In this document: in pieces, positions 36,136 to 45,169 of the stretch | Layout: every line of letters starts with the position of its first letter | Position numbering within the stretch: position 1 is the first letter of the stretch | NCBI GenBank assembly: GCA_903857665.1 | Contig: CAIOFV010000105.1 | Span: 278,919-342,918 of the forward strand | Length of the DNA stretch: 64,000 nucleotides | Reading direction: 5' to 3' | Origin: an uncultured Myxococcales bacterium | Lineage (GTDB): Bacteria; Myxococcota_A; UBA9042; DTJE01 | Notes under the pieces: model-generated | The model's input: the letters and a program-made list of their open reading frames with translations, nothing else | What the model was told of the DNA's origin: nothing | The model's database searches: none | Made by a program: the position numbers and the translations under genes

Positions 36136-39100
36136 ATGACACGGGCCAGATGGTTCTTGTGGGTTGCCCTCGCGGCGACTCTGGCGGCCGGGTGCAAGGA
36201 AACGCTGCACTCCAACCCCGGCGGCCCGATCACGACCATCGCGATGTTCGATCCCGCAGCAGGCATCATCCCGCTGCCGAACGACATCGCGAAGGCGACG
36301 ACCGGCAAACTGCCGACCACGGCGGAAGTGACGCTCGCGGACGGGACCAAGAAGACCCTCGCGACGTTCCCGGCGCCGATGAAGGAATTTGTCGACAACT
36401 ACCTGAACCTGGCCCCCGGCTTCCCGGTCGAGATGCCGCTGTCGATCAAGTTCAGTTGCGACCTCGATCTGGCGACGGACAAGTGCAGGAACGGCGTCGA
36501 TCCGGCCACCCTGGCTGGCGACTCGGTCCGCGTGTACGACGTCACCGAGATCGCCGCGGCCCTGGCTCTCACGGACCCCACGGCTCGCGCCACCGCGCTG
36601 GCGGCCGCCACGGTGACCCGGGTCCAGGGGTTGGCCACGTCGCCCGCGGTCCAGACGTTCACGTACACCGAGGACCCGGTGCTGCTGCCGGCATCGACGT
36701 ACCTCGAGTCCAGCGCCGCGGCGGCCCTCCCCTGGCAGCCCGGCCGCACCTACTTCGGGGTCGTGACGACGGGCGTGAAGGACCTGGCGGGCACCGCGAT
36801 CTCGGCGTCCCAGGTGTTCGCGTACCTGAAGTCCAAGACGGAGCTGACGACCTGCCAGCACAACGCGGACGGAACGATCAAACTGAACGCCCAGGGCGTC
36901 CCGCTCTGCACGGTCAACGTCTTCGTGTCGGACAACCAGACCGCCGCCATCACACTGGCGCTCCAACTGGAAGCGGTCCGGCAGTCCCTGGCGCCCTTCC
37001 TCGACAAGTTCGAGGGCCTGGCGGCGGCCGACGCCCTGCCGCGGAAGGACATCGCCGTGGCCTGGACGTTCACCACCTGGCCGATCCAGGCGACGCTGGA
37101 CGCGACCAACGGCGTCATCCCGCTGCCGAACAACCTCGTCCGCACGTCGCCGAACGGGCCCATCGCCATCCCGACGACGAAGACCCTCGCCAGCGGCACG
37201 GTCGTGGACGTGTTCCCGGCGGCGCAGAAGGCCTTCATCGACACGTACCTGAACACGCTGGACGGCTTCCCGCAACTGCAGCCGATCTCGCTGCCGTTCG
37301 ACGGCGCCGCCCTGGACAAGACGACCCTGGCCGGCTCCGCGGTCCGAGTGTTCGACATCACGGCCCTGCTGGCCGAGTTCGCGAAGCCCACGCCGGACCT
37401 CGCCTCGGTCCCGCTGACCGAAGTGTCGGGGCTGACCTACGGCGCCGACATGCTGCAATACGCCACGGCCGGCGCCCTTCCGGTCGCCCAGGCCTCGGTC
37501 CGCCCGCCCGCGCCGTGGGCCCCGGGGCACACGTTCCTGGCCGTCGCGACCTCCGCGCTGAAGGGTACTGCCGGCAAGCCCGTGCTGCCGCCCTTCGTGT
37601 TCGGGTTCGTGAAGGTCACGAAGAAACTGGTGATGGATGACGGCACGCCGCTCATCCCCGCGTCGAAGGCCGATGCGGCCCAGCTGGAAGCCCTGCGCTC
37701 GGGCCTGGCGCCCCTGCTGTCCTGGCTGGAAGCCCTGCCCACGGACAAGGCGATCCCGCGGGCCGACGTGGCCGTGGCCTGGACGTTCACGACGTCGGCG
37801 GCCAACGAGGCCCTGTTCGACCCGACCGCGGGCCTCCTGCCCTTCCCGAACGACGTGTTGATCGACCAGACGACCGGCAAGGTCGCGCTGCCGATCTCCC
37901 CCAGCGACCCCGCGGCGGTCCAGGCCATCAAGGGCGGCCTGAACACGCTGGACGGCTTCTCGAACAACGGTCCCGCCACGACGGCCTTCAGCCTGCCGCT
38001 GGACCCGGCCACGGTGACCTTGATCCCGGACCTGACCGGCGTGCTGACGCTGTCCAACCCGATCGGCGTCGCGGACATCACGACCGTCGATCCGTCGAAC
38101 CCGGACACGCTGACGAACCTGGTGATCTACGGTCCCGACGTGATGACCGTCCGGTACGACCAGGGCCAGTTGGTGGTCCAGAACGTGTCGGGCGACCCCC
38201 TGCCGCCCAAGCATCGGTACATGGTCATCCTGTTCGACGGCCTGAAGTCGGCCGGGACGGACCCGCTGCCCATCCATGTCTCGCCGGTGTTCTGGATGGC
38301 GCGCAACGAGCTGCCGCTGGTGGATGGCACCGGGAAGTCCCAGATGCCGTCCACGCTGTCCGACGCCGACGCCGCCCAACTGGAGCAGTTGCGGCTGGCC
38401 TACAGCGGGATCTTCGACGCCCTGGCCGGGCTGGGCATCGGCCGCGAGAAGGTGCTGGGCTTCTTCACCTTCACGACGGGCACCACCACCGCGGACCTGC
38501 AGGCCCTGGCAGCCGCGGTGCCGGCGCCGACGGCGGCCAGCGTTGGCGCGTTCAAGACCGTGGCAGAGGCCGGGACTGCCTGGGCCGGCGTGCCCGCGGA
38601 CGCCATCGAAAAGGTGTGCGTCGGCTGCACGATGGGGACCCGGATGATCCTGGCGCCGCCGGACCTGACGGATCCAGCGAACCCGAAGCTGGGCTACTTC
38701 CAGGTGGACGCGCAGGGCCACCCGGTGCTGACGGAACGCACGCTGCCCTTCGAACTGGTGATCCCGAAGGGGACGGGGCCGTTCCCGATCGTCATGTACC
38801 AGCACGGCATCCACGGGACCCGGCAGGACGTGGCGCAGATCGCCAACGACCTGGCCACCGCCGGCCTGGCGTCGTTCGCGATCGACCTGCCCCTGCACGG
38901 CGACCACCCGATCCGCATCCCGACCACCGCGTCGGGGACGGGCTTCTTCAGCGCCGACGTCTTCGCCGTCCGCGACAACATGCGGGAAGGCGCGCTGGAC
39001 GAGTCGCAGGCGATCAAGTTCCTGCGCACGGTGCTGGTGGACGAAATCTCGGCCTCGGACGCCGGGTTGCTGGACACCACCAAGATCTACTTCCTGGGCG

Positions 39101-39639
39101 AGTCCCTGGGCGGCATGGTCGGGACCCTGACGGCGGGCCTGGTCCCGGACGTCACGAAGGTGGCCCTGGTCGTTCCCGGCGGGCATATGGTACGGATCTT
39201 CACGGAAACCCAGAACCAGGGCTTCAAGCAGCCGCTGCTGGACGCGCTGTCGGCGCTGGGCATCACGCCCGGGTCGCCGGCCTTCCTGCAGTTCCTGATG
39301 CTGGCGCAGTGGGCGCTGGACCGCGCGGACCCGGTCAACTGGGCGCTGGTGGCCAAGGGCGCCACGCCGGCCACCCGCTTCCGCATCGTCGAGGCCGCGG
39401 GGGATGGTTTCATCCCGAACGCGGCGACCGAGGCGCTGGCGATGGCCCTGGGGATCCCGAAGGGGACCTCGGCCTCCTTCAAGACGTTCGCCGCGGGTAC
39501 CGGGGTGAACGACACGATCTGCCACTCGTTCTTCACGTGGGGCTGCGACCCCACGGAGTTCCCGTCGCTGGATCAGACCAAGGTGGCCGCGGCCCAGGCC
39601 GAGGCGAAGACGTTCATCATCGACTTCCTGAAGAATTGA
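36136..39639 (+). CDS. Large surface lipoprotein esterase (VolA/bacterial-lipase-N type)
   Basis: 1167 residues with a lipoprotein signal (LWVALAATLAAGC). Three times the sequence returns to the bacterial lipase N-terminal motif: FDPAAGIIPLPNDIA (about residue 35), LDATNGVIPLPNNLV (about 315) and FDPTAGLLPFPNDVL (about 560). Each is followed by an FVDNYLN / LNTLDGF-like element and a PGRTYFGVV-type block. The last 330 residues form an alpha/beta hydrolase with the oxyanion region YQHGIHGTRQD and nucleophile motif GESLGGM, and His candidates near the end (DTICHSFF). VolA of Vibrio is a surface-exposed lysophospholipase that feeds fatty acids to FadL. The next gene here is a FadL homologue, which supports a similar role. 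The triplication is unusual. Confidence 0.88.
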   Translation: MTRARWFLWVALAATLAAGCKETLHSNPGGPITTIAMFDPAAGIIPLPNDIAKATTGKLPTTAEVTLADGTKKTLATFPAPMKEFVDNYLNLAPGFPVEMPLSIKFSCDLDLATDKCRNGVDPATLAGDSVRVYDVTEIAAALALTDPTARATALAAATVTRVQGLATSPAVQTFTYTEDPVLLPASTYLESSAAAALPWQPGRTYFGVVTTGVKDLAGTAISASQVFAYLKSKTELTTCQHNADGTIKLNAQGVPLCTVNVFVSDNQTAAITLALQLEAVRQSLAPFLDKFEGLAAADALPRKDIAVAWTFTTWPIQATLDATNGVIPLPNNLVRTSPNGPIAIPTTKTLASGTVVDVFPAAQKAFIDTYLNTLDGFPQLQPISLPFDGAALDKTTLAGSAVRVFDITALLAEFAKPTPDLASVPLTEVSGLTYGADMLQYATAGALPVAQASVRPPAPWAPGHTFLAVATSALKGTAGKPVLPPFVFGFVKVTKKLVMDDGTPLIPASKADAAQLEALRSGLAPLLSWLEALPTDKAIPRADVAVAWTFTTSAANEALFDPTAGLLPFPNDVLIDQTTGKVALPISPSDPAAVQAIKGGLNTLDGFSNNGPATTAFSLPLDPATVTLIPDLTGVLTLSNPIGVADITTVDPSNPDTLTNLVIYGPDVMTVRYDQGQLVVQNVSGDPLPPKHRYMVILFDGLKSAGTDPLPIHVSPVFWMARNELPLVDGTGKSQMPSTLSDADAAQLEQLRLAYSGIFDALAGLGIGREKVLGFFTFTTGTTTADLQALAAAVPAPTAASVGAFKTVAEAGTAWAGVPADAIEKVCVGCTMGTRMILAPPDLTDPANPKLGYFQVDAQGHPVLTERTLPFELVIPKGTGPFPIVMYQHGIHGTRQDVAQIANDLATAGLASFAIDLPLHGDHPIRIPTTASGTGFFSADVFAVRDNMREGALDESQAIKFLRTVLVDEISASDAGLLDTTKIYFLGESLGGMVGTLTAGLVPDVTKVALVVPGGHMVRIFTETQNQGFKQPLLDALSALGITPGSPAFLQFLMLAQWALDRADPVNWALVAKGATPATRFRIVEAAGDGFIPNAATEALAMALGIPKGTSASFKTFAAGTGVNDTICHSFFTWGCDPTEFPSLDQTKVAAAQAEAKTFIIDFLKN

Positions 39640-39652
39640 GGGGGAGAACGCC

Positions 39653-40984
39653 ATGAGGAATCGAATCACCATTCCGTTCGCCGCCCTCGCCGCCTTCGCC
39701 GTGATGGTGACGGCGTCCGAGGCCGGTGCCTCGGGGTTCTACGTGGGTGAGCAGGACTCGGTCGGCTCGTCCCGCGGCTCGGCGGTCACCGCCAAGCTGA
39801 TGGAGCCGTCGGTGCTGTTCTTCAACCCGGCCGGCATCGCGTTCCTGGAAGGGGTGAACGTGTCGGCGGGCTTCACCGCCATCATCCCGCAGTTCAAGTA
39901 CAAGGATCCCGACGGCATCCGCGCGTCCGCCAATTCGAAGAGCAACATCATCTGGGATCCCAATCTGTATGCGACGTATTCGTTCGGCAAGAAGGCCGCC
40001 ATCGGCTTGGGCTTCAACGCCCCGTTCGGCCTGGTGCTGGAGTGGCCGAAGGGCTGGGCGGGCCAGCAGCAGATCCAGAAGATCGACCTGAAGATCCCGA
40101 CCATCTACATCGGTGCGGCGGCGCGGCCGATCCCGCGGCTTTCCATCGGCGTCACCCTGCGCGTGATGCCGGCCACGGTCAGCCTCGAGCGCGGCTTCGC
40201 GCTGACGGATTCCAACGGCGACGCGGCCGAGGGCGGCATCAAGGTGGCTGCCAGTGCGATCGGGTTCGGCGCGAGCCTCGGCATCATGGCCCGGCCCGTC
40301 GACTGGATGCACATCGGGTTCAGTTACATCAGCCAGGCGAACTTCGAGTTTACCAACGGCGAGGGCAAGTTCACGCTGCCCGCCGGGTTCGACAACACGC
40401 TGTTCCACAACCAGAAGGGGACCACGAAGATCACGACGCCCGACATCCTGAACTTCGGCATCGCGTTCGACGTGCACCCGGACGTGACGCTGGAACTCGA
40501 CTACAACCTGACGCTGTGGCAGACGTACGACCAGTTGACGCTCAAGTTCAACAACGACCCGACGGGACAGTTGTCCAAGCCCCAGAAGAAGAACTGGAAG
40601 AACACGTCCTGCGTCCGCCTGGGCCTCGAGTACAAGTGGAAGGACACGTTCAAGCTGCGGGCCGGCCTCGTCTGGGACCAGTCCCCGGCGCCGAACAACA
40701 CGCTCGGGCCGGAACTGCCGGACGCGGACCGCCTGGTCTGGACGATCGGCCTTGGGTACGAGTACCACCCGCTGGGCATCAAGATCGACGCGTACTACCT
40801 GATGACGACCTTCCTGTCCCGGACCGTGAAGGCCGACGTGAACCCGTCCTTCCCGGCGACCTACACCGGCAGGGCGAACCTGTTCGGCATCACGCTGGGG
40901 TACGGCACGCCCGGCAGGCACGAGCCGCCCGCTGCGCCCAACGTCGAGCCGCCGCCCCCGCCGCCCCCGGCTTCCGGGACCTGA
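39653..40984 (+). CDS. fadL: FadL/OmpP1-family outer-membrane transporter
   Basis: 443 residues, signal peptide ending near EAGASG, and mature start GFYVGEQDSVGSSRGSAVTA, the plug-domain beginning of FadL-type barrels; LFFNPAGIAFLEG is the NPA signature. The rest is an amphipathic 14-strand barrel pattern (FSYISQANFEF, DYNLTLWQTYDQL), ending with a Pro-rich tail (EPPPPPPPASGT) where most family members end in an aromatic residue. It imports long-chain fatty acids or other hydrophobic compounds. It starts 13 bases after the VolA-like gene, clearly in one operon. Confidence 0.93.
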   Translation: MRNRITIPFAALAAFAVMVTASEAGASGFYVGEQDSVGSSRGSAVTAKLMEPSVLFFNPAGIAFLEGVNVSAGFTAIIPQFKYKDPDGIRASANSKSNIIWDPNLYATYSFGKKAAIGLGFNAPFGLVLEWPKGWAGQQQIQKIDLKIPTIYIGAAARPIPRLSIGVTLRVMPATVSLERGFALTDSNGDAAEGGIKVAASAIGFGASLGIMARPVDWMHIGFSYISQANFEFTNGEGKFTLPAGFDNTLFHNQKGTTKITTPDILNFGIAFDVHPDVTLELDYNLTLWQTYDQLTLKFNNDPTGQLSKPQKKNWKNTSCVRLGLEYKWKDTFKLRAGLVWDQSPAPNNTLGPELPDADRLVWTIGLGYEYHPLGIKIDAYYLMTTFLSRTVKADVNPSFPATYTGRANLFGITLGYGTPGRHEPPAAPNVEPPPPPPPASGT

Positions 40985-41082
40985 CGGCGCGACGTCCGCG
41001 CCCCCCCGGTCGAACCCCTGCCGGTCGTTGCCAGCCCCCCATCGCTGCGCTACACTTCCGCCGCGTTGACGAGGAGGTATCC

Positions 41083-42090
41083 ATGTCGCGTTTCTTCCTG
41101 CCGGTTCTTCTGTCGATCCTGGCGGTGCTGGCGGCCTGCAAGAAGGAGGCGGCGGCTCCCGTGGCCGGCGCGCCGACCGACGTGGCCTCGGCCGAGCCCG
41201 GGCGCCTCACCGGCCCGGTGGTCAAGGTCAACGACGTCGCCATCGACGCAACGCTCTTCTATGTTGAACTGGACAAGATCACGCAGGGCGGGGCCCGCTC
41301 CATCCCGGACGATCGGCTCAAGAAGATCCAGGAAAACATCCTCAATCGCCTGGTCGAGGAGGAGCTGCTGGCCCAGGAAATCAAGAAGCAGGCCGTCGAG
41401 GTGGCCCCCGACGAGCTGGACGCCGAGTTCGCCAAGTACAAGGCGCGGTTCAAGAGCGAGGAGCAGTTCCAGAACTACCTGACCCATGGCAAGACGACCG
41501 TCGATGAGATCCGGAAGCGCCTGGAGTCCTCGTTCGCGCTGACGAAGTTGCTGGAGAAGTTGGGCAAGCTGGACGTGTCCGACGACGAGGTCAAGAAGTC
41601 CTACGAGTCGGGCATCAAGCTGTACACCGAGCCCGAGCAGATCCACGCGGTCCACATCCTGGTGAAGGTCGCGGAAAACGCCCCCGAGGACAAGGTCGAT
41701 GCCGCGAAGAAGAAGGCGATGGACGCGCTGAAGAAGGTCCGCGGCGGTGCGGACTTCGGCGAGGTGGCCAAGGAGGCGTCGGACGACGCGATGACCAAGG
41801 AGAAGGGCGGCGACCTCGGGTTCTTCCGCAAGGGCGTGATGGTCCCGAAGTTCGAGGAGGCCGCGTTTGCGCTGAAGGCGGGCGAGATCACGAAGGAACC
41901 CGTGCGGACGCCGTTCGGATTCCACGTGATCAAGGTTCTGGAAAAGAAGGAAGAGCGCGTGAAGCCCTTCGACGAAGTGAAGGGCCAGATCAAGGAAAGC
42001 CTTCGCAATCGCAACACCTTCAAGGCGCGCCGCGAACTGGTCGAGTCGCTGAAGGCCGCCGCGAAGATCGAAAAGTTCCTGAAGGATTGA
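41083..42090 (+). CDS. Parvulin-type peptidyl-prolyl isomerase lipoprotein
   Basis: 335 residues; signal ends in LAVLAAC (lipobox), with GAGGAGG before the ATG and TACACT (41051-41056) as a likely -10. A SurA-N-like helical region (NILNRLVEEELLAQEIKKQ) is followed by a parvulin domain with IHAVHILVKV, FGEVAKEASDD, KGGDLGFFRKG and TPFGFHVIKVLEK. Such PrsA/PpiD/SurA-like lipoproteins help fold envelope proteins. It comes after fadL and before gcvPB; its own promoter suggests a separate unit. The substrate could include the barrel encoded upstream, but that is inference. Confidence 0.93.
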   Translation: MSRFFLPVLLSILAVLAACKKEAAAPVAGAPTDVASAEPGRLTGPVVKVNDVAIDATLFYVELDKITQGGARSIPDDRLKKIQENILNRLVEEELLAQEIKKQAVEVAPDELDAEFAKYKARFKSEEQFQNYLTHGKTTVDEIRKRLESSFALTKLLEKLGKLDVSDDEVKKSYESGIKLYTEPEQIHAVHILVKVAENAPEDKVDAAKKKAMDALKKVRGGADFGEVAKEASDDAMTKEKGGDLGFFRKGVMVPKFEEAAFALKAGEITKEPVRTPFGFHVIKVLEKKEERVKPFDEVKGQIKESLRNRNTFKARRELVESLKAAAKIEKFLKD

Positions 42091-42122
42091 TCGAATTCAA
42101 GGTCGGCGGCGCGGGAGGGATC

Positions 42123-43589
42123 ATGGCAGCGCGAAGCGGGTTGGAGCACGTCGAACCGTCCATCTTCGAACGCGGCGCGCCGGGTCGGACCGGCGTCCAG
42201 ATGCCGTGCGGCGAGGCGGGCGAACCGAAGATCCCATCGTCGCTGCTGCGGCGCGAGGCGCCCCTGCTGCCCGAAGTGGCCGAGTACGAGGTGGTCCGCC
42301 ATTTCACGCGCCTGTCCCGCCTGAATTACGGCGTGGACATCGGCCTGTACCCGCTGGGTTCCTGCACGATGAAGTACAACCCCAGGGTGTGCGAGGACGC
42401 GGCGGCGCTGCCCGGGTTCGCCAACCTCCACCCGATGCTCCCCGACGGCATGGCCCAGGGCGCGCTGGAGGTGATGTACGAACTGGAGAAGGCGCTGGTC
42501 GAGCTGTCCGGCATGTCGGCCATCACCCTGCTGCCCGCGGCCGGCGCCCACGGCGAGTTGACCGGCATGAAGGTGATCCGCGCGGCCCTGGAGGCCCGCG
42601 GTGACTTCCGCAAGAAGGTGCTGATCCCCGACACCGCGCACGGCACCAACCCGGCCACCTCGACGCTGAACGGCTTCCAGGTCGTGCCGATCAAGAGCAA
42701 CGAGCAGGGCGTGCTGGACCCCGCGGTGGTGGCGGCGGCGATGACCGACGAGGTCGCCGCGATCATGATCACGAACCCGAACACGCTGGGACTGTTCGAA
42801 ACGAACATCTTCCAGGTGTCGCAGATCGTCCACGAGAAGGGCGGCTTCGTGTACGGCGATGGCGCGAACTTCAATGCCATCATGGGCAAGTACCGGCCGG
42901 CGTGCCTGGGCCTGGACGTCATCCAGTTCAACCTGCACAAGACGTTCAGCACGCCCCACGGCGGCGGCGGTCCCGGCAGCGGCCCGGTGGGCGTGGCCGA
43001 CGCGCTGGTGCCGTTCCTGCCCGTCCCGCGGGTGGCCCGGAACGCGGACGGCACCTTCGCGCTGCGCGAGGACTTCCCGCAGTCGATCGGCCGCGTGCGG
43101 ACCTTCCAGGGCCAGTTCCTGGTGATGGTCCGGGCCCTGGCGTACCTCCGGGCGCTGGGTGCCGAGGGGTGCAGGCGGGTCGCCGAGCGAGCGGTGCTGA
43201 ACGCGAACTACGTCCGGGTGCGCCTGCAGGACCGCCTGCACGTGCCATACCCGGGCTTCTGCATGCACGAGGTCGTGTTCAGCGAGAAGTTCCACAAGAA
43301 GGCCGGCGTGGAAACGATGGACATCGCCAAGCGCCTGATGGATCGCGGGTATCACCCCCCGACGGTCTACTTCCCGCTGGTGGTCCACGGCGCCATCATG
43401 ATCGAACCGACCGAAACCGAGGACAAGGCGACGCTGGACGAGTTCATCGGGGCGATGGAAGGGATCCTGGACGAGGTCGCCACGAATCCCGACGCGTTGC
43501 ACCACGCGCCGTCCGTGACGTCGATCTCGCGGCCGGACGAGGTTCTTGCCGCCCGCCAGCCGGTCCTGACCTGGAAGCCGGCCGTCTAG
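42123..43589 (+). CDS. gcvPB: Glycine dehydrogenase (decarboxylating) subunit 2
   Basis: 488 residues of the split P-protein type. Motifs: YPLGSCTMKYNPR, LPAAGAHGELTG, DTAHGTNPATS, the PLP lysine in FNLHKTFSTPHGGGGPG and PTVYFPLVVHGAIMIEPTE. It catalyses, with subunit 1 (GcvPA), the decarboxylation of glycine and transfer of the aminomethyl group to lipoyl-GcvH. No gcvPA, gcvT or gcvH gene is in the window, although gcvPA and gcvPB are usually adjacent. GGGAGG precedes the ATG at 42123. Confidence 0.96.
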   Translation: MAARSGLEHVEPSIFERGAPGRTGVQMPCGEAGEPKIPSSLLRREAPLLPEVAEYEVVRHFTRLSRLNYGVDIGLYPLGSCTMKYNPRVCEDAAALPGFANLHPMLPDGMAQGALEVMYELEKALVELSGMSAITLLPAAGAHGELTGMKVIRAALEARGDFRKKVLIPDTAHGTNPATSTLNGFQVVPIKSNEQGVLDPAVVAAAMTDEVAAIMITNPNTLGLFETNIFQVSQIVHEKGGFVYGDGANFNAIMGKYRPACLGLDVIQFNLHKTFSTPHGGGGPGSGPVGVADALVPFLPVPRVARNADGTFALREDFPQSIGRVRTFQGQFLVMVRALAYLRALGAEGCRRVAERAVLNANYVRVRLQDRLHVPYPGFCMHEVVFSEKFHKKAGVETMDIAKRLMDRGYHPPTVYFPLVVHGAIMIEPTETEDKATLDEFIGAMEGILDEVATNPDALHHAPSVTSISRPDEVLAARQPVLTWKPAV

Positions 43590-43613
43590 GCCCATCCTCC
43601 CGGGAGGCCCGCC

Positions 43614-45152
43614 ATGCGCGCCGCCACCCCCTTCTTCCGCATCGCATCCTCGCTGCCCGCGCTGCTCTTCCTGGCATTCGCCGGCGTTGCCCTGTCGTGG
43701 AACCTGGGCGCGGGGTCCCTGCTGCCCAGCGACGACGCCATCTATGCCCGGGCCTCGGCGGAAGCCCTGGCGTCCGGTCGCGTGCTGGATGTGACCTGGC
43801 TTGGCCGTCCGCTGTTCGAAAAGGGCCCGGTGCTGTTCTGGGCGCTGGAGGCGACCCAGGCGGTCCTCGGGCCGACGGACCTCGCCGTGCGGCTGCCCGG
43901 GGTGGTGGCGGGCATCGCGCTGCTGGCGCTGCTGATCGCGACCTGCCGGGCGGCGGGCAGCACCCGGGGCGCGGCGCTGGCCGGGGCCGGGCTGGTGCTG
44001 GCCACGAACCTGCTGGTCTTCAACGCCCGCCGACCCATGACCGACGTGCCGGGGACGGCCCTGGGGCTGGCCGGGTTCCTGCTGGTCGCGTTCGGGGCGG
44101 GCCGCGGGCGGGTGGTCGCGGGAGGCGCGCTGCTGGGCCTGTCCGCGCTGGTGAAGCTGGTATCGCCGGCGCCATTCGTGCTGGCGCTGATCCTCCTCCA
44201 GGGGGACCGATCGTTCCGGCGCCCGGCCCGGCTGGGCCTGGCCCTGGTGGCGGCGGCGGCGGTGGCGCTGCCGTGGCACCTGGCGATGACGGTGGTCCAC
44301 GGGGCGCCCTTCCTGGACACCTACGTGGGCTATCACTTGTTCCGTCGGGCGGCCGAGGTGGTCGTCGGGGACGGGGCGTCGATCTATGTGGCGTGGTTCG
44401 TCGAGCGGGAGGGGGCGACGGCGGTGCTGCTGCTGTTGGCCGTCGCGGCTGCGATGCCGCTGGCCGTGCGCGGGAGCCGGGTGGCACGCGCGGGCCTGGC
44501 GCTGCTGGCCTCGGCGGCCCTGCCGCTGTTCGCGTCGCGCACCGCGCTGCCGCACTACCTGGTGCCACTGCTGCCGGGGTTCGGGCTGGTGGCGGCGGCC
44601 GTGGTCGATGCGGCGTTCCGCGGGCGCGTCGTTCCGGCCTCCAGGGCGATTCCCGATCCGGGGGAGGCGCCGGGGGACGACGTGCCCCGGAGTCGGCTTT
44701 GGGCGAGGTCCCTCGCGGGCGCGGCGCTGGCGGCCTGCCTGTTGGCGACTTTCCTGGTGTCGAACGGCCACGACCTCGCGGATCCGGACTACGGGCCGGG
44801 CGCCAGGGCGGCGTGCGAGGCGATGCGGGCCGAAGGCACGATGGACCGCCTGGCGGCCACGGTGGACCTGCACGACCCGGCGATCCCCTGGTACTGCGAT
44901 CGCGCGGTGGGATTCCTGGGGATCGACGAGGGTTTCCTGCGGGCGACCTCGACCATCCCCATGCTGCGAGGCCTGGTCCGGCCGCTGGACACCGGCACGA
45001 TCCGGGGGCTTGCCGCTCGCCGGGCGATCGTGGTGACCGTTCCCGAGCGCCTGGACGCCCTGGCCGAGGCGGTGTCCGCTGCCGGCGCGCGCCTGTCCGA
45101 CCGTCGCGATTTCGGCTCGTTTCGGGTCGCCGTCACCGTCGCGCCCCGCTGA
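43614..45152 (+). CDS. GT-C membrane glycosyltransferase (ArnT/PMT-like, family 39/83 type)
   Basis: 512 residues with about 11 membrane helices. The first periplasmic loop has LLPSDDAIYARASAEAL, the acidic motif that contacts metal and polyprenyl phosphate sugar in ArnT/PMT enzymes, and LGRPLFEKGPVLFW matches the family KPPL-type motif. FNARRPMTDVPGTALGLAGF follows. The C-terminal 120 residues form a small soluble periplasmic domain. It transfers a sugar from a lipid carrier to lipid A, protein or another envelope acceptor; the acceptor is unknown. It starts 24 bases behind gcvPB with GGGAGG upstream. Confidence 0.9.
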   Translation: MRAATPFFRIASSLPALLFLAFAGVALSWNLGAGSLLPSDDAIYARASAEALASGRVLDVTWLGRPLFEKGPVLFWALEATQAVLGPTDLAVRLPGVVAGIALLALLIATCRAAGSTRGAALAGAGLVLATNLLVFNARRPMTDVPGTALGLAGFLLVAFGAGRGRVVAGGALLGLSALVKLVSPAPFVLALILLQGDRSFRRPARLGLALVAAAAVALPWHLAMTVVHGAPFLDTYVGYHLFRRAAEVVVGDGASIYVAWFVEREGATAVLLLLAVAAAMPLAVRGSRVARAGLALLASAALPLFASRTALPHYLVPLLPGFGLVAAAVVDAAFRGRVVPASRAIPDPGEAPGDDVPRSRLWARSLAGAALAACLLATFLVSNGHDLADPDYGPGARAACEAMRAEGTMDRLAATVDLHDPAIPWYCDRAVGFLGIDEGFLRATSTIPMLRGLVRPLDTGTIRGLAARRAIVVTVPERLDALAEAVSAAGARLSDRRDFGSFRVAVTVAPR

Positions 45153-45169
45153 CCCGGCGCGGCTCGAAC

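Noticed and set aside
35746..39672. Minus-strand frame of 1308 codons across the VolA-like gene
   Set aside because: It is a shadow: low-complexity Arg/Gln/Gly/His-rich translation, opposite to a gene with signal peptide and clear domains.
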